Source: an uncultured Actinomyces sp. (GTDB taxonomy: Bacteria > Actinomycetota > Actinomycetes > Actinomycetales > Actinomycetaceae). Taken from it: 7,561 nucleotides of DNA. The position numbers were made by a program, and so were the translations under genes. Each line of letters starts with the position of its first letter. The first letter of the stretch is position 1. The notes beneath the pieces are model-generated. The model had not been told where the DNA came from. It did no database searches and saw nothing but the letters and a program-made list of their open reading frames with translations. Positions 1 through 5,213 of this stretch are shown here, piece after piece. The stretch lies in NCBI GenBank assembly GCA_916719935.1, contig CAKAPY010000058.1, positions 1 to 7,561 on the forward strand. The letters are read 5' to 3'.

Positions 1-1
1 A

Positions 2-577
2 GACGGCGGTCTTTTCCCGCACCGAACTATCGTTGACAATATTGCAACCGTTCCGCTTCTCGAAGGGGTTTCAAAGGCAAGCGCGCGAGCAGATGCGCTC
101 AAACTCATGGAGCTGGTCGGCCTCGACCCTTCAATGGCGAAGCGCTACCCCGCCCAGCTTTCTGGAGGTCAGCGCCAACGTGTCGGTGTTGCACGAGCCT
201 TGGCAAACCGTGCAGACATTCTCTTGATGGACGAACCCTTCGGTGCGCTTGACCCTCTGGTACGCGCTGACCTCCAGCGCCAACTTCGTCGCATTCAAAA
301 GTCCCTGGGCACCACGATCCTCTTCGTTACCCACGACATTGACGAGGCCATTGTTCTGGGAGATCGCATTGCACTCCTTCGCGGGGGAGCGCAGATTGCG
401 CAGGAAGGGACCCCGCGCGATCTTCTCCTGAACCCGGCCAATGACTTTGTTTGCGAGTTCCTAGGAACGTCTGCAATCAGCGAGCGTGAACGAATCTTGG
501 AAGGTGCAACCGGCGAAGACCAAGCGAACAAACCCGGCTTGGCCTCGGCAAACGACGCACAGGGGGAGCGCGCGTGA
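2..577 (+). CDS. Osmoprotectant (glycine betaine/choline-type) ABC transporter ATP-binding protein, 5'-truncated
   Basis: This is the ATPase subunit that powers import of a compatible solute through the two permeases encoded just downstream. The window cuts off the N-terminus including Walker A; reading starts at DGGLFPHRT, the stretch right after the Q-loop glutamine. Visible motifs in order are the signature LSGGQRQRV (bases 158 onward), Walker B ILLMDEP, the D-loop GALDP and the H-loop THD in FVTHDIDEA. 'GLFPHRTIVDNIA' followed by 'PFGALDPLVR' is typical of the ProV/OpuCA subfamily. After the ATPase domain only about 55 residues remain, with no room for the paired CBS domains that close Bacillus OpuCA, so this looks like the short form. 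It overlaps the next gene by 4 bases (GTGA), which implies translational coupling. The family is clear; the exact substrate (glycine betaine, choline, carnitine or similar) is inferred. Confidence 0.93.
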   Translation, partial: DGGLFPHRTIVDNIATVPLLEGVSKASARADALKLMELVGLDPSMAKRYPAQLSGGQRQRVGVARALANRADILLMDEPFGALDPLVRADLQRQLRRIQKSLGTTILFVTHDIDEAIVLGDRIALLRGGAQIAQEGTPRDLLLNPANDFVCEFLGTSAISERERILEGATGEDQANKPGLASANDAQGERA

Positions 578-1209
578 ACTGGCTCTCCGGTTCCTGGGCG
601 CTCATCGGTGAGCTTACCCTCACCCATCTCACCATCGCAGTGCCCGCGATTATTGCCTCGGTGCTGATTGCAGTTCCTATAGGAGCGTGGGCGCAGAGTT
701 CGAAAGGGGTCGGGGGTGCAGTTCTCTCTATCCTGACAGTTCTCTACGCGGTGCCTTCGTTGCCACTCCTGATTGTTATTCCTGTTCTGTCAGGGATCGC
801 TCTTCGCTCGCGGGTCAACATGGTTGTTGTGCTAACGATTTATGGAATCGCCGTGCTGATTCGTCAGTGCGCCGAGGCCTTCGCCGCTGTTCCTACTGAC
901 GTCCTCGAGTCCGCCGATTCACTGGGAATGTCACGTTTCCGCCGATTCTGTACGGTTGAGCTTCCTTTGGCTATTCCCGTGATCGTTTCTGGGACACGAG
1001 TGGTCATTACCTCGACGGTTTCTTTGGTAACGATTGGTGCGTTCATTGGTGTGCGCTCGCTGGGAACTCTGTTTACCGATGGCTTCCAGCGTGGATTAAC
1101 CGTTGAAGTTTTGGCTGGTCTGGTAATGACGATTGCCTTGGCTCTGCTTTTGGACGCACTTGCAGTCGGCCTGGGAGCGCTAATGACACCGTGGAGGCGA
1201 AAGCAATGA
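574..1209 (+). CDS. Osmoprotectant ABC transporter permease (ProW/OpuCB-like)
   Basis: This is a membrane-spanning half of the importer, 211 residues, close to the usual size of OpuCB/OpuCD permeases. The start is GTG at 574, overlapping the ATPase stop, with a purine-rich ribosome binding site (GGGGGAG, 561-567) six bases upstream. Hydrophobic segments lie near residues 17-40, 49-75, 82-98, 132-160 and 178-204. The cytoplasmic EAA loop that docks on the ATPase is visible at about 111-140, with LGMS followed by VELPLAIP and SGTR. The stretch LYAVPSLPLL (57-66) is characteristic of this permease family. The gene ends in a 4-base overlap (ATGA) with the best start of the second permease, so the two probably form a heterodimeric channel. 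Similar permeases are named proW, proZ, opuCB or opuCD depending on species, so no symbol is assigned. Confidence 0.93.
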   Translation: MNWLSGSWALIGELTLTHLTIAVPAIIASVLIAVPIGAWAQSSKGVGGAVLSILTVLYAVPSLPLLIVIPVLSGIALRSRVNMVVVLTIYGIAVLIRQCAEAFAAVPTDVLESADSLGMSRFRRFCTVELPLAIPVIVSGTRVVITSTVSLVTIGAFIGVRSLGTLFTDGFQRGLTVEVLAGLVMTIALALLLDALAVGLGALMTPWRRKQ

Positions 1210-1877
1210 ACCTCCTATTTGAAGCCTTTCAATGGCTGGCGGATGGAGACAATTGGCTAGGGCCATCCGGGATTCTCGAACGAGTGGGTCAACACATCGT
1301 CTTCGTTGCAGCTGTTGTTTCTATTTCGACACTCATCGCATTGCCAATCGGACTGTATATCGGGCACACCGGACGTTGGAAGAACCTCGTCATGATCGGG
1401 ACCGGTGCCGCGCGTGCGGTGCCTACTCTTGGCCTCCTCACCCTGGTTGGCTTGTGGCTTGGAATCGGTTGGCAAGCTCCCTTGATTGCTTTGGTTGCAC
1501 TTGCAATCCCACCGATTATCGCAGGTGCATATTCCGGTGTGATCTCTTCTCAAGAATCATCCGATGCTGCGCGAGCGATCGGTCTGACTGAAGGTCAGAT
1601 CCTCACACAGCTTGAGATTCCAGCGGGTGCACCACTGATTCTTGCGGGTGTGCGCTCAGCGGTACTCCAGGTGATCGCGACGGCCACACTGGCTGCATAC
1701 ACAGCGAACCTTGGATTGGGACGTTTCCTCTACACGGGGCTGAAGACGCGTGATTATGGACAGATGATCGGAGGCGCAATCGTTGTCGTTGCGCTGGCAC
1801 TCGTCACCGACGCCATACTTGCAGGGCTCATACGTCTCCTGCGCTCCAGAACCCATTCGGATTCACAAGCTTTATAA
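1206..1877 (+). CDS. Osmoprotectant ABC transporter permease, second subunit (ProZ/OpuCD-like)
   Basis: This is the second transmembrane subunit of the same importer. I place the start at ATG 1206 (223 residues) rather than the in-frame GTG at 1191. GGAGG at 1193-1197 sits eight bases ahead of the ATG, and the ATG overlaps the upstream stop as ATGA. Hydrophobic stretches occur at about residues 29-53, 61-85, 91-113, 142-165 and 186-212. The EAA loop lies at about 118-150, with DAARAIGLT, then LEIPAGAPLILAGVR, the binding site for the ATPase. RAVPTLGLLTL (70-80) corresponds to the 'PSLALL' segment of the other permease. The C-terminus is short and hydrophilic. A 60-base gap without an obvious terminator separates it from the lipoprotein gene, so all four genes are probably co-transcribed. 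Confidence 0.92.
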   Translation: MNLLFEAFQWLADGDNWLGPSGILERVGQHIVFVAAVVSISTLIALPIGLYIGHTGRWKNLVMIGTGAARAVPTLGLLTLVGLWLGIGWQAPLIALVALAIPPIIAGAYSGVISSQESSDAARAIGLTEGQILTQLEIPAGAPLILAGVRSAVLQVIATATLAAYTANLGLGRFLYTGLKTRDYGQMIGGAIVVVALALVTDAILAGLIRLLRSRTHSDSQAL

Positions 1878-1925
1878 CTTCATCACATTCGCTTACCGAC
1901 TTTTCTGCACTCAGAAGACAAAACC

Positions 1926-1934
1926 AAAGGAGAG
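1926..1934 (+). promoter_or_regulatory. Strong ribosome binding site of the substrate-binding lipoprotein gene
   Basis: AAAGGAGAG lies three bases before the ATG at 1938, counted from its 3' end, and its AAGGAG core is at normal distance. It is the best Shine-Dalgarno sequence in the operon. This fits the usual need for more binding protein than permease, since this gene is not coupled by overlap to the gene before it. I see no convincing promoter in the 60-base gap. Confidence 0.7.
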
Positions 1935-1937
1935 ATA

Positions 1938-2855
1938 ATGAAACGCTCTGCTCTCGCCGCCGTTGTAGCGGCATTTACTGCCGTTGTACTCACCGCATGC
2001 AGCACAGGGAAGTCCCTAGAAGGTGGTGAAAAAGCAGAGGAAGGTGCGGCCTCGTCAAAGATTGTGGTTGGCTCCCAAGACTACTACTCGAATGAAATCC
2101 TGGCCGAGGTCTATGCCCAGGCGCTCGAAGGATCAGGTTTCACGGTCGAGCGTCAGCTGCGCATTGGTCAGCGCGAGGTCTACATGCCCGAGCTGGAATC
2201 CGGTTCGATCGATGTTTTCCCCGAGTACACGGGCAACTTGCTCCAGTACTTCGATAAAGATGCGAGTGCTCGTACGGATGCTGAGGTTTACCAAGCACTG
2301 GGTGCAGCCCTGCCCAAGGGGTTGCGCGTATTGGACGAAGCCCCCGCAACCGACCAAGACTCCTATGTTGTCACCACTTCTTTCGCTTCCGAGCACTCTC
2401 TAATCTCAATTGGTGACCTGGCGAACGCTGGACAGATCACTCTTGGAGGCAACTCTGAGCTTGCCACGCGTCCGTATGGGCCGAAGGGACTGGAATCGGA
2501 ATACGGTGTGAAGGTTGGTTTCACGCCGATTGAAGACTCGGGCGGGCCGCTGACGGTAAAGGCGCTGAATGATGGTTCGATTCAGCTGGCGAACATCTAC
2601 TCTTCGGACCCCGCTCTTGCAGATGGGAGTCTGACGGTCCTCAAGGATCCGAAGGGCCTCTTCTTGGCATCGCACGTGGTGCCAGTTGTTTCCACGAAGA
2701 TCAACCAGGATGCAGCCGCTGTTATCAACAAGGTCAGTGGGGCTATGGATGCCAAGGACTTGATTGAGATGAACCGCCAGTCGACTGTTGAGGCACAGTC
2801 TGCCTCCGTGATTGCGTCGAAGTGGCTTGAATCAAAGGGCTTGCCGCACAAGTAA
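1938..2855 (+). CDS. Osmoprotectant ABC transporter substrate-binding lipoprotein (OpuCC/ProX-like, OpuAC family)
   Basis: This is an extracytoplasmic, lipid-anchored protein that captures the solute and delivers it to the two permeases encoded upstream. The 305-residue product begins with a lipoprotein signal: KR at 2-3, a hydrophobic core, and lipobox LTAC at 18-21, so Cys21 should be lipidated. A short acidic, flexible linker (about 22-40) precedes the binding domain. That domain opens with IVVGSQDYYSNEILAEVYA (42-60) and carries the family's DVFPEYTGN at 92-100, with SGSIDVFPEYTG typical of the OpuAC_1 type II periplasmic-binding fold. Later stretches ANIYSSDPAL (218-227) and LKDPKGLFLASHVVPVVS (235-252) also match the OpuCC/ProX group. 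The ligand is a quaternary-ammonium osmolyte by family inference only. Oddly, the final codons (KGLPHK-stop) are the first copy of a three-unit tandem repeat continuing past the stop. Confidence 0.93.
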   Translation: MKRSALAAVVAAFTAVVLTACSTGKSLEGGEKAEEGAASSKIVVGSQDYYSNEILAEVYAQALEGSGFTVERQLRIGQREVYMPELESGSIDVFPEYTGNLLQYFDKDASARTDAEVYQALGAALPKGLRVLDEAPATDQDSYVVTTSFASEHSLISIGDLANAGQITLGGNSELATRPYGPKGLESEYGVKVGFTPIEDSGGPLTVKALNDGSIQLANIYSSDPALADGSLTVLKDPKGLFLASHVVPVVSTKINQDAAAVINKVSGAMDAKDLIEMNRQSTVEAQSASVIASKWLESKGLPHK

Positions 2856-2895
2856 AAGGCTTGCTGCGCAAGTGAAGTGCTCGCTGCACAAGTAA
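2835..2895 (+). repeat. Tandem triplication (20-21 bp unit) of the lipoprotein gene's 3' end
   Basis: Three head-to-tail units occupy 2835-2855, 2856-2875 and 2876-2895. The first (21 bases) encodes the last residues KGLPHK and the TAA stop. The second lacks one G and differs at two other sites, ending in TGA. The third ends in TAA. All share a core close to GCTTGCTGCACAAGTAA. Because of the unit length, only the first copy is translated. The third copy supplies the left arm and loop of the hairpin described next. Confidence 0.85.
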
Positions 2896-2909
2896 AGCGG
2901 GCACTTCGC
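2872..2909 (+). terminator. Probable transcription terminator hairpin of the osmoprotectant operon
   Basis: The arms GTGAAGTGCTCGCT (2872-2885) and AGCGGGCACTTCGC (2896-2909) pair over 14 positions in RNA with two G-U wobbles, around a 10-base loop. It begins 17 bases after the lipoprotein stop codon, where an operon terminator is expected. No proper T-run follows; the next bases are GGTTGCTGTGGTTGTT. It is therefore a long stem without the classical tail, as is common for high-GC bacteria, or an mRNA 3'-end stabiliser. Confidence 0.6.
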
Positions 2910-3145
2910 GGTTGCTGTGGTTGTTCGGGGTGCGCTTGTGTGGCATCGGGTGCCGCCAGCTCATCCCTAAATGTCACACGAAGTTGGCATGGCTCTCATC
3001 TAATTGCACACGAAGTCGGTGAATGTCATGCGTTATAGCCTGTGACATTTGGCGATAACGTGTGGAGGTTGGGTGGGTGCAGCGACTTCGCGCGGAGAAT
3101 GTGGAAGGCCATCGAGAGACGCGTCAGGTGAAAGACGCTGGATAC
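2910..3145. other. Intergenic region between the transporter operon and the nuclease-like gene
   Basis: No credible gene is seen. The stretch holds a partial repeat arm (2975-2988, CACACGAAGTTGGC) and one full 58-bp palindromic element (3007-3064). The remaining bases up to the nuclease gene's stop show only weak hairpins, with no clear terminator for that minus-strand gene. Confidence 0.6.
3007..3064 (+). repeat. 58-bp interrupted palindrome, copy A
   Basis: The left arm at 3007-3028 begins CACACGAAGTCG and ends AATGTCA. The right arm at 3043-3064 begins TGACATT and ends CGTGTG. Sixteen of 22 arm positions pair, including a perfect inner AATGTCA/TGACATT stem and a perfect outer CACACG/CGTGTG. 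The 14-base centre is TGCGTTATAGCCTG. A partial direct repeat of the left arm lies 32 bases upstream. Copies B and C have exactly the same dimensions. Confidence 0.85.
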
Positions 3146-4186
3146 TCAATCGATATACCCCTTGTCCCATAGCTGGCTCGAGGTCGTTGGTATGGCCTTG
3201 AGTAAGTCGAGCCGTTGGGCAAGATCGATCTGAAGACGAGGCAGGTTCTTTAGCTGCTCCCACGAGTATCGAATGACATTCCATCCGCAGTCGCGCAGGT
3301 CCTGTTCTCGACGAATCCACCGTTGTTTTGCGCGGTAGAGGTCCTCATTCGTGCTTCCCAGTTTGCTCATTCCGTCAAATTCGATCGCCACGCGTTTCTC
3401 TGGAAGAGCGAAATCGATGAAATATCTTCCTGTACTACCGTTCATCTCGAACTGTGTCAGTACAGGACCGCTATAGATGCTGCGGATCGCGTAGAGCATT
3501 GCCGCTTCGGCGGGGTTATCGCATCCTGCATCTGCGTTCTTCACAATGAGCTTCGCCGTAGAAATTCCATATTTCCAGCCGTTTTCCTGAGCAATAGACA
3601 ATCGTTGAGTAAGTTCCTCACGTAGGTTGTTTTCACGCTTCCTTGAGTCCCCGATGCGCTGTAGCGAGAATTCCGATTCGGTGTGCAGTGTCATGCACAT
3701 GGCGACAAAAGCCTCAAAGTGTTGCGACCCCATTGCAAGGCGAAGAGCTGCATCCAATTTGTCTTCTACTTGAACACCATTCTCTGTTAACCGGTGATCT
3801 GTCAGTGGAGGTCTGCGCAGTTTCCTCACCTTTACACGTGGAATGGTGAAACCTGAGTAGCGCACCGATGGGAGAATGGAATTTGGATAGGGCTGAGGAC
3901 ACCAAAAGGTGATGTCATGGTTCGCTGACCACAGTGGAACTCCCTGGACACAAAGCGAGCTGGTTCCAACGAATACAATCCGCGGATCTCGTGATTGTGC
4001 GAGAGAAGCAATACGTGCACGATCAATGTATTGCTTGACTTCCCACCGAGGTAATCCCGCCGAAATGGTCAGCATAAATCCGCGTTTCACTCTGACTTGT
4101 GAGTGAGAGCGTCCGTCTATCGGTGCTAAATGAACTTCTCGTGTCGATCGGGAGAGCACGCTCCCTTCTGTCTCTTCTTCGTTCAT
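3146..4186 (-). CDS. AbiEi-like / DUF559 (Vsr-like) endonuclease-domain protein
   Basis: The product is a 346-residue protein of two parts. Residues about 38-165 resemble the AbiEi-type antitoxin/regulator fold common in actinobacteria: a helical start (LPRWEVKQYIDRARIASL), then IVFVGTSSLCVQGVPLW (70-86) matching the usual 'SALxLHGLP', then GVQVEDKLDAALRLA. Residues about 224-330 resemble DUF559/Vsr-like PD-(D/E)XK nucleases. They have NPAEAAM (Glu227), FIDFALP (Asp258), VAIEFDGMSK (Glu269, Asp271, Lys275) and a terminal QDLRDCGWNVIRYSWEQL, the typical last strand and helix. Candidate metal ligands are Asp258, Glu269 and Asp271. DNA cleavage is inferred from fold, not shown. The ATG at 4186 lacks a clear ribosome binding site; Met38 is an alternative. 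It stands alone, with no partner such as an AbiEii toxin or a methylase. It reads AT-richer than its neighbours (26 G/C in bases 3541-3600, against 35 of 60 in 5881-5940), suggesting acquisition. Confidence 0.75.
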   Translation of the reverse strand: MNEEETEGSVLSRSTREVHLAPIDGRSHSQVRVKRGFMLTISAGLPRWEVKQYIDRARIASLAQSRDPRIVFVGTSSLCVQGVPLWSANHDITFWCPQPYPNSILPSVRYSGFTIPRVKVRKLRRPPLTDHRLTENGVQVEDKLDAALRLAMGSQHFEAFVAMCMTLHTESEFSLQRIGDSRKRENNLREELTQRLSIAQENGWKYGISTAKLIVKNADAGCDNPAEAAMLYAIRSIYSGPVLTQFEMNGSTGRYFIDFALPEKRVAIEFDGMSKLGSTNEDLYRAKQRWIRREQDLRDCGWNVIRYSWEQLKNLPRLQIDLAQRLDLLKAIPTTSSQLWDKGYID

Positions 4187-4340
4187 CTATTCAGTGTTTA
4201 ATAGCGGCTTCCAAACGTGCGAACTTTGGAAAAATCTGTGGAAAACGCCGATTGTATGTACACCCTATGGATCACTCTTGGGTGAATGGTATGAGTAGCG
4301 CTGAGTGTGCACCTGCTCCCGTTCGTTATCTCAGAAAAGT

Positions 4341-4398
4341 CACATGAAGTCGCTAAACGTCACGGGTTATAGCCTGTGCCATTTGCCGACATCCAGTG
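4341..4398 (+). repeat. 58-bp interrupted palindrome, copy B
   Basis: The left arm (4341-4362) begins CACATGAAGTCG; the right arm (4377-4398) ends CGACATCCAGTG. Fifteen of 22 arm positions pair. The 14-base centre CGGGTTATAGCCTG matches copies A and C except at its first three positions. It has the same orientation and identical arm and centre lengths to copies A and C. Confidence 0.85.
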
Positions 4399-4466
4399 TC
4401 ATTTTGAGAGTAGAGGAAGCGTGCCTCGGTGGTAAGTAAGGACGGACTTATGCATGAATGGTGCTC

Positions 4467-4524
4467 CACGGGTAATTGGCGAATGTCACGCGTTATAGCC
4501 TGTGTCATTCATCGACTTCGTGTG
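4467..4524 (+). repeat. 58-bp interrupted palindrome, copy C
   Basis: The left arm (4467-4488) ends GGCGAATGTCA, the centre is CGCGTTATAGCCTG (4489-4502), and the right arm (4503-4524) ends CGACTTCGTGTG. The reverse complement of this right arm matches 20 of 22 bases of copy A's left arm, which shows that the two arms of the element are reverse-complement versions of one sequence. The copy ends 20 bases before the ppa terminator stem. Confidence 0.85.
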
Positions 4525-4540
4525 TCTGTTTTGCAAATAG

Positions 4541-4572
4541 AAAAGGGCTGGTGTTCGTGAGAACACCAGCCC
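4541..4572 (-). terminator. Rho-independent terminator of ppa
   Basis: A perfect 12-bp stem, GGGCTGGTGTTC (4545-4556) and its complement (4561-4572), closes a 4-base loop. Read on the minus strand it is followed directly by TTTTCTATTTG. It lies 27 bases past the ppa stop, so it should end that transcript. The T-run is on the minus-strand side only. Confidence 0.93.
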
Positions 4573-4598
4573 AATCCCGTTGAAAAGTGTTTGAGCGA

Positions 4599-5096
4599 TC
4601 AGTGCGCGTTGAAACCGTGCTCTTTCGCGCGCTGGTAGGAACGACGAATTTCTTCCTCGGCCTCTTCGCGTCCAACCCAGTGTGCGCCCTCAACGCTCTT
4701 GCCGGGCTCCAGGTCCTTGTAGACCTCGAAGAAGTGCTGGATTTCAAGACGGTGGAACTCTGAGACGTCTTCGATCTCAGTACGCCATGCTGCACGCTGG
4801 TCGGATGCGGGAACGCACAGGACCTTATCGTCACCGCCCTTTTCGTCGCGCATACGGAACATGCCCAGTGCGCGGCAGCGGATTACGCAGCCCGGGAAGG
4901 TCGGTTCTTCAAGCAGAACCAGCGCATCCAAGGGGTCGCCGTCTTCGCCCAAGGTATCGTCGATGAAGCCGTAGTCATCGGGATAGCGAGTCGAGGTGAA
5001 GAGCATACGATCCAAACGGATGCGTCCCGTTTCGTGGTCGATCTCGTACTTGTTTCGGTTTCCCTTAGGAATCTCGATGGTCACGTCGAATTCCAT
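4599..5096 (-). CDS. ppa: Inorganic pyrophosphatase (family I)
   Basis: A soluble cytoplasmic Mg2+-dependent enzyme that hydrolyses pyrophosphate to two phosphates, driving nucleic acid, protein and other biosyntheses. At 165 residues it has the normal bacterial family I length. The start MEFDVTIEIPKGNRNKYEID is the family N-terminus; ATG 5096 is preceded by AGGAGAGG (5109-5102 on the minus strand), which rules out the longer in-frame reading from 5135. The signature D-G-D-P-L-D is at residues 52-57. Asp84, Asp89 and Lys91 in RDEKGGDDK correspond to the metal/substrate residues Asp97, Asp102 and Lys104 of the E. coli enzyme, and Tyr126-Lys127 in EVYKDLEPGK are also conserved. It is monocistronic, with its own terminator, and divergent from the downstream carboxypeptidase gene. 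Confidence 0.97.
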   Translation of the reverse strand: MEFDVTIEIPKGNRNKYEIDHETGRIRLDRMLFTSTRYPDDYGFIDDTLGEDGDPLDALVLLEEPTFPGCVIRCRALGMFRMRDEKGGDDKVLCVPASDQRAAWRTEIEDVSEFHRLEIQHFFEVYKDLEPGKSVEGAHWVGREEAEEEIRRSYQRAKEHGFNAH

Positions 5097-5213
5097 TAGA
5101 GCCTCTCCTGACTGGTTGAGTCGTTGATCCACCACGTGGATGTCGATTACGTATTACTACCCCTCGAAGCATTAGGGTTGTTCCTAGACCATTGATGGAA
5201 GGACAATCCCCAC
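5097..5213. promoter_or_regulatory. Divergent ppa / dacB intergenic promoter region
   Basis: This 117-base gap must hold the promoters of both genes. It contains the ppa ribosome binding site (AGGAGAGG on the minus strand) and GGAAGGA (5197-5203) ten bases ahead of the dacB ATG. It also has a perfect 6-bp inverted repeat with 3-base spacer, ATCCAC-CAC-GTGGAT (5127-5141). An AT-rich patch around 5146-5157 (minus strand TAATAC, plus strand TATTAC) is the likeliest -10 zone, but no good -35 pairs with it on either strand. Confidence 0.5.

Larger units (their letters stand above)
4187..4544. other. Intergenic region upstream of the nuclease-like gene
   Basis: About 360 bases without a credible gene. 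It contains palindrome copies B (4341-4398) and C (4467-4524). On the minus strand, TACAAT at 4256-4251 is a good -10 hexamer for the nuclease-like gene, but the -35 (AAGAGT at 17-bp spacing) is poor, so a promoter there is only tentative. A repeated TGGAAAA (4228-4234 and 4239-4245) precedes that gene. The rest is unassigned. Confidence 0.5.

Noticed and set aside
1191..1205. GTG start for the second permease
   Set aside because: The ribosome binding site GGAGG at 1193-1197 lies within this extension and is spaced for ATG 1206.
2597..2977. 126-codon minus-strand frame over the end of the lipoprotein gene
   Set aside because: It reads through the tandem repeat and the terminator hairpin and lies opposite a clear gene; its repeated peptide is just the repeat in another frame.
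4237..4245. DnaA-box-like TTTTCCACA (minus strand)
   Set aside because: A single match to a loose 9-mer with no cluster, AT-rich unwinding zone or dnaA/dnaN genes nearby.
3007..4524. Repeats as a CRISPR array
   Set aside because: Copies are 68 to about 1,280 bases apart, imperfect and flank a gene; there is no regular repeat-spacer pattern and no cas gene.
4450..4560. Small ORF of 36 codons with a weak upstream GGACGG
   Set aside because: It runs through repeat copy C and stops inside the ppa terminator loop, so translation there is very unlikely.
5097..5135. Longer N-terminus for Ppa starting at 5135
   Set aside because: The extra 13 residues do not fit the family, and the ribosome binding site AGGAGAGG lies inside them, placed correctly for ATG 5096.
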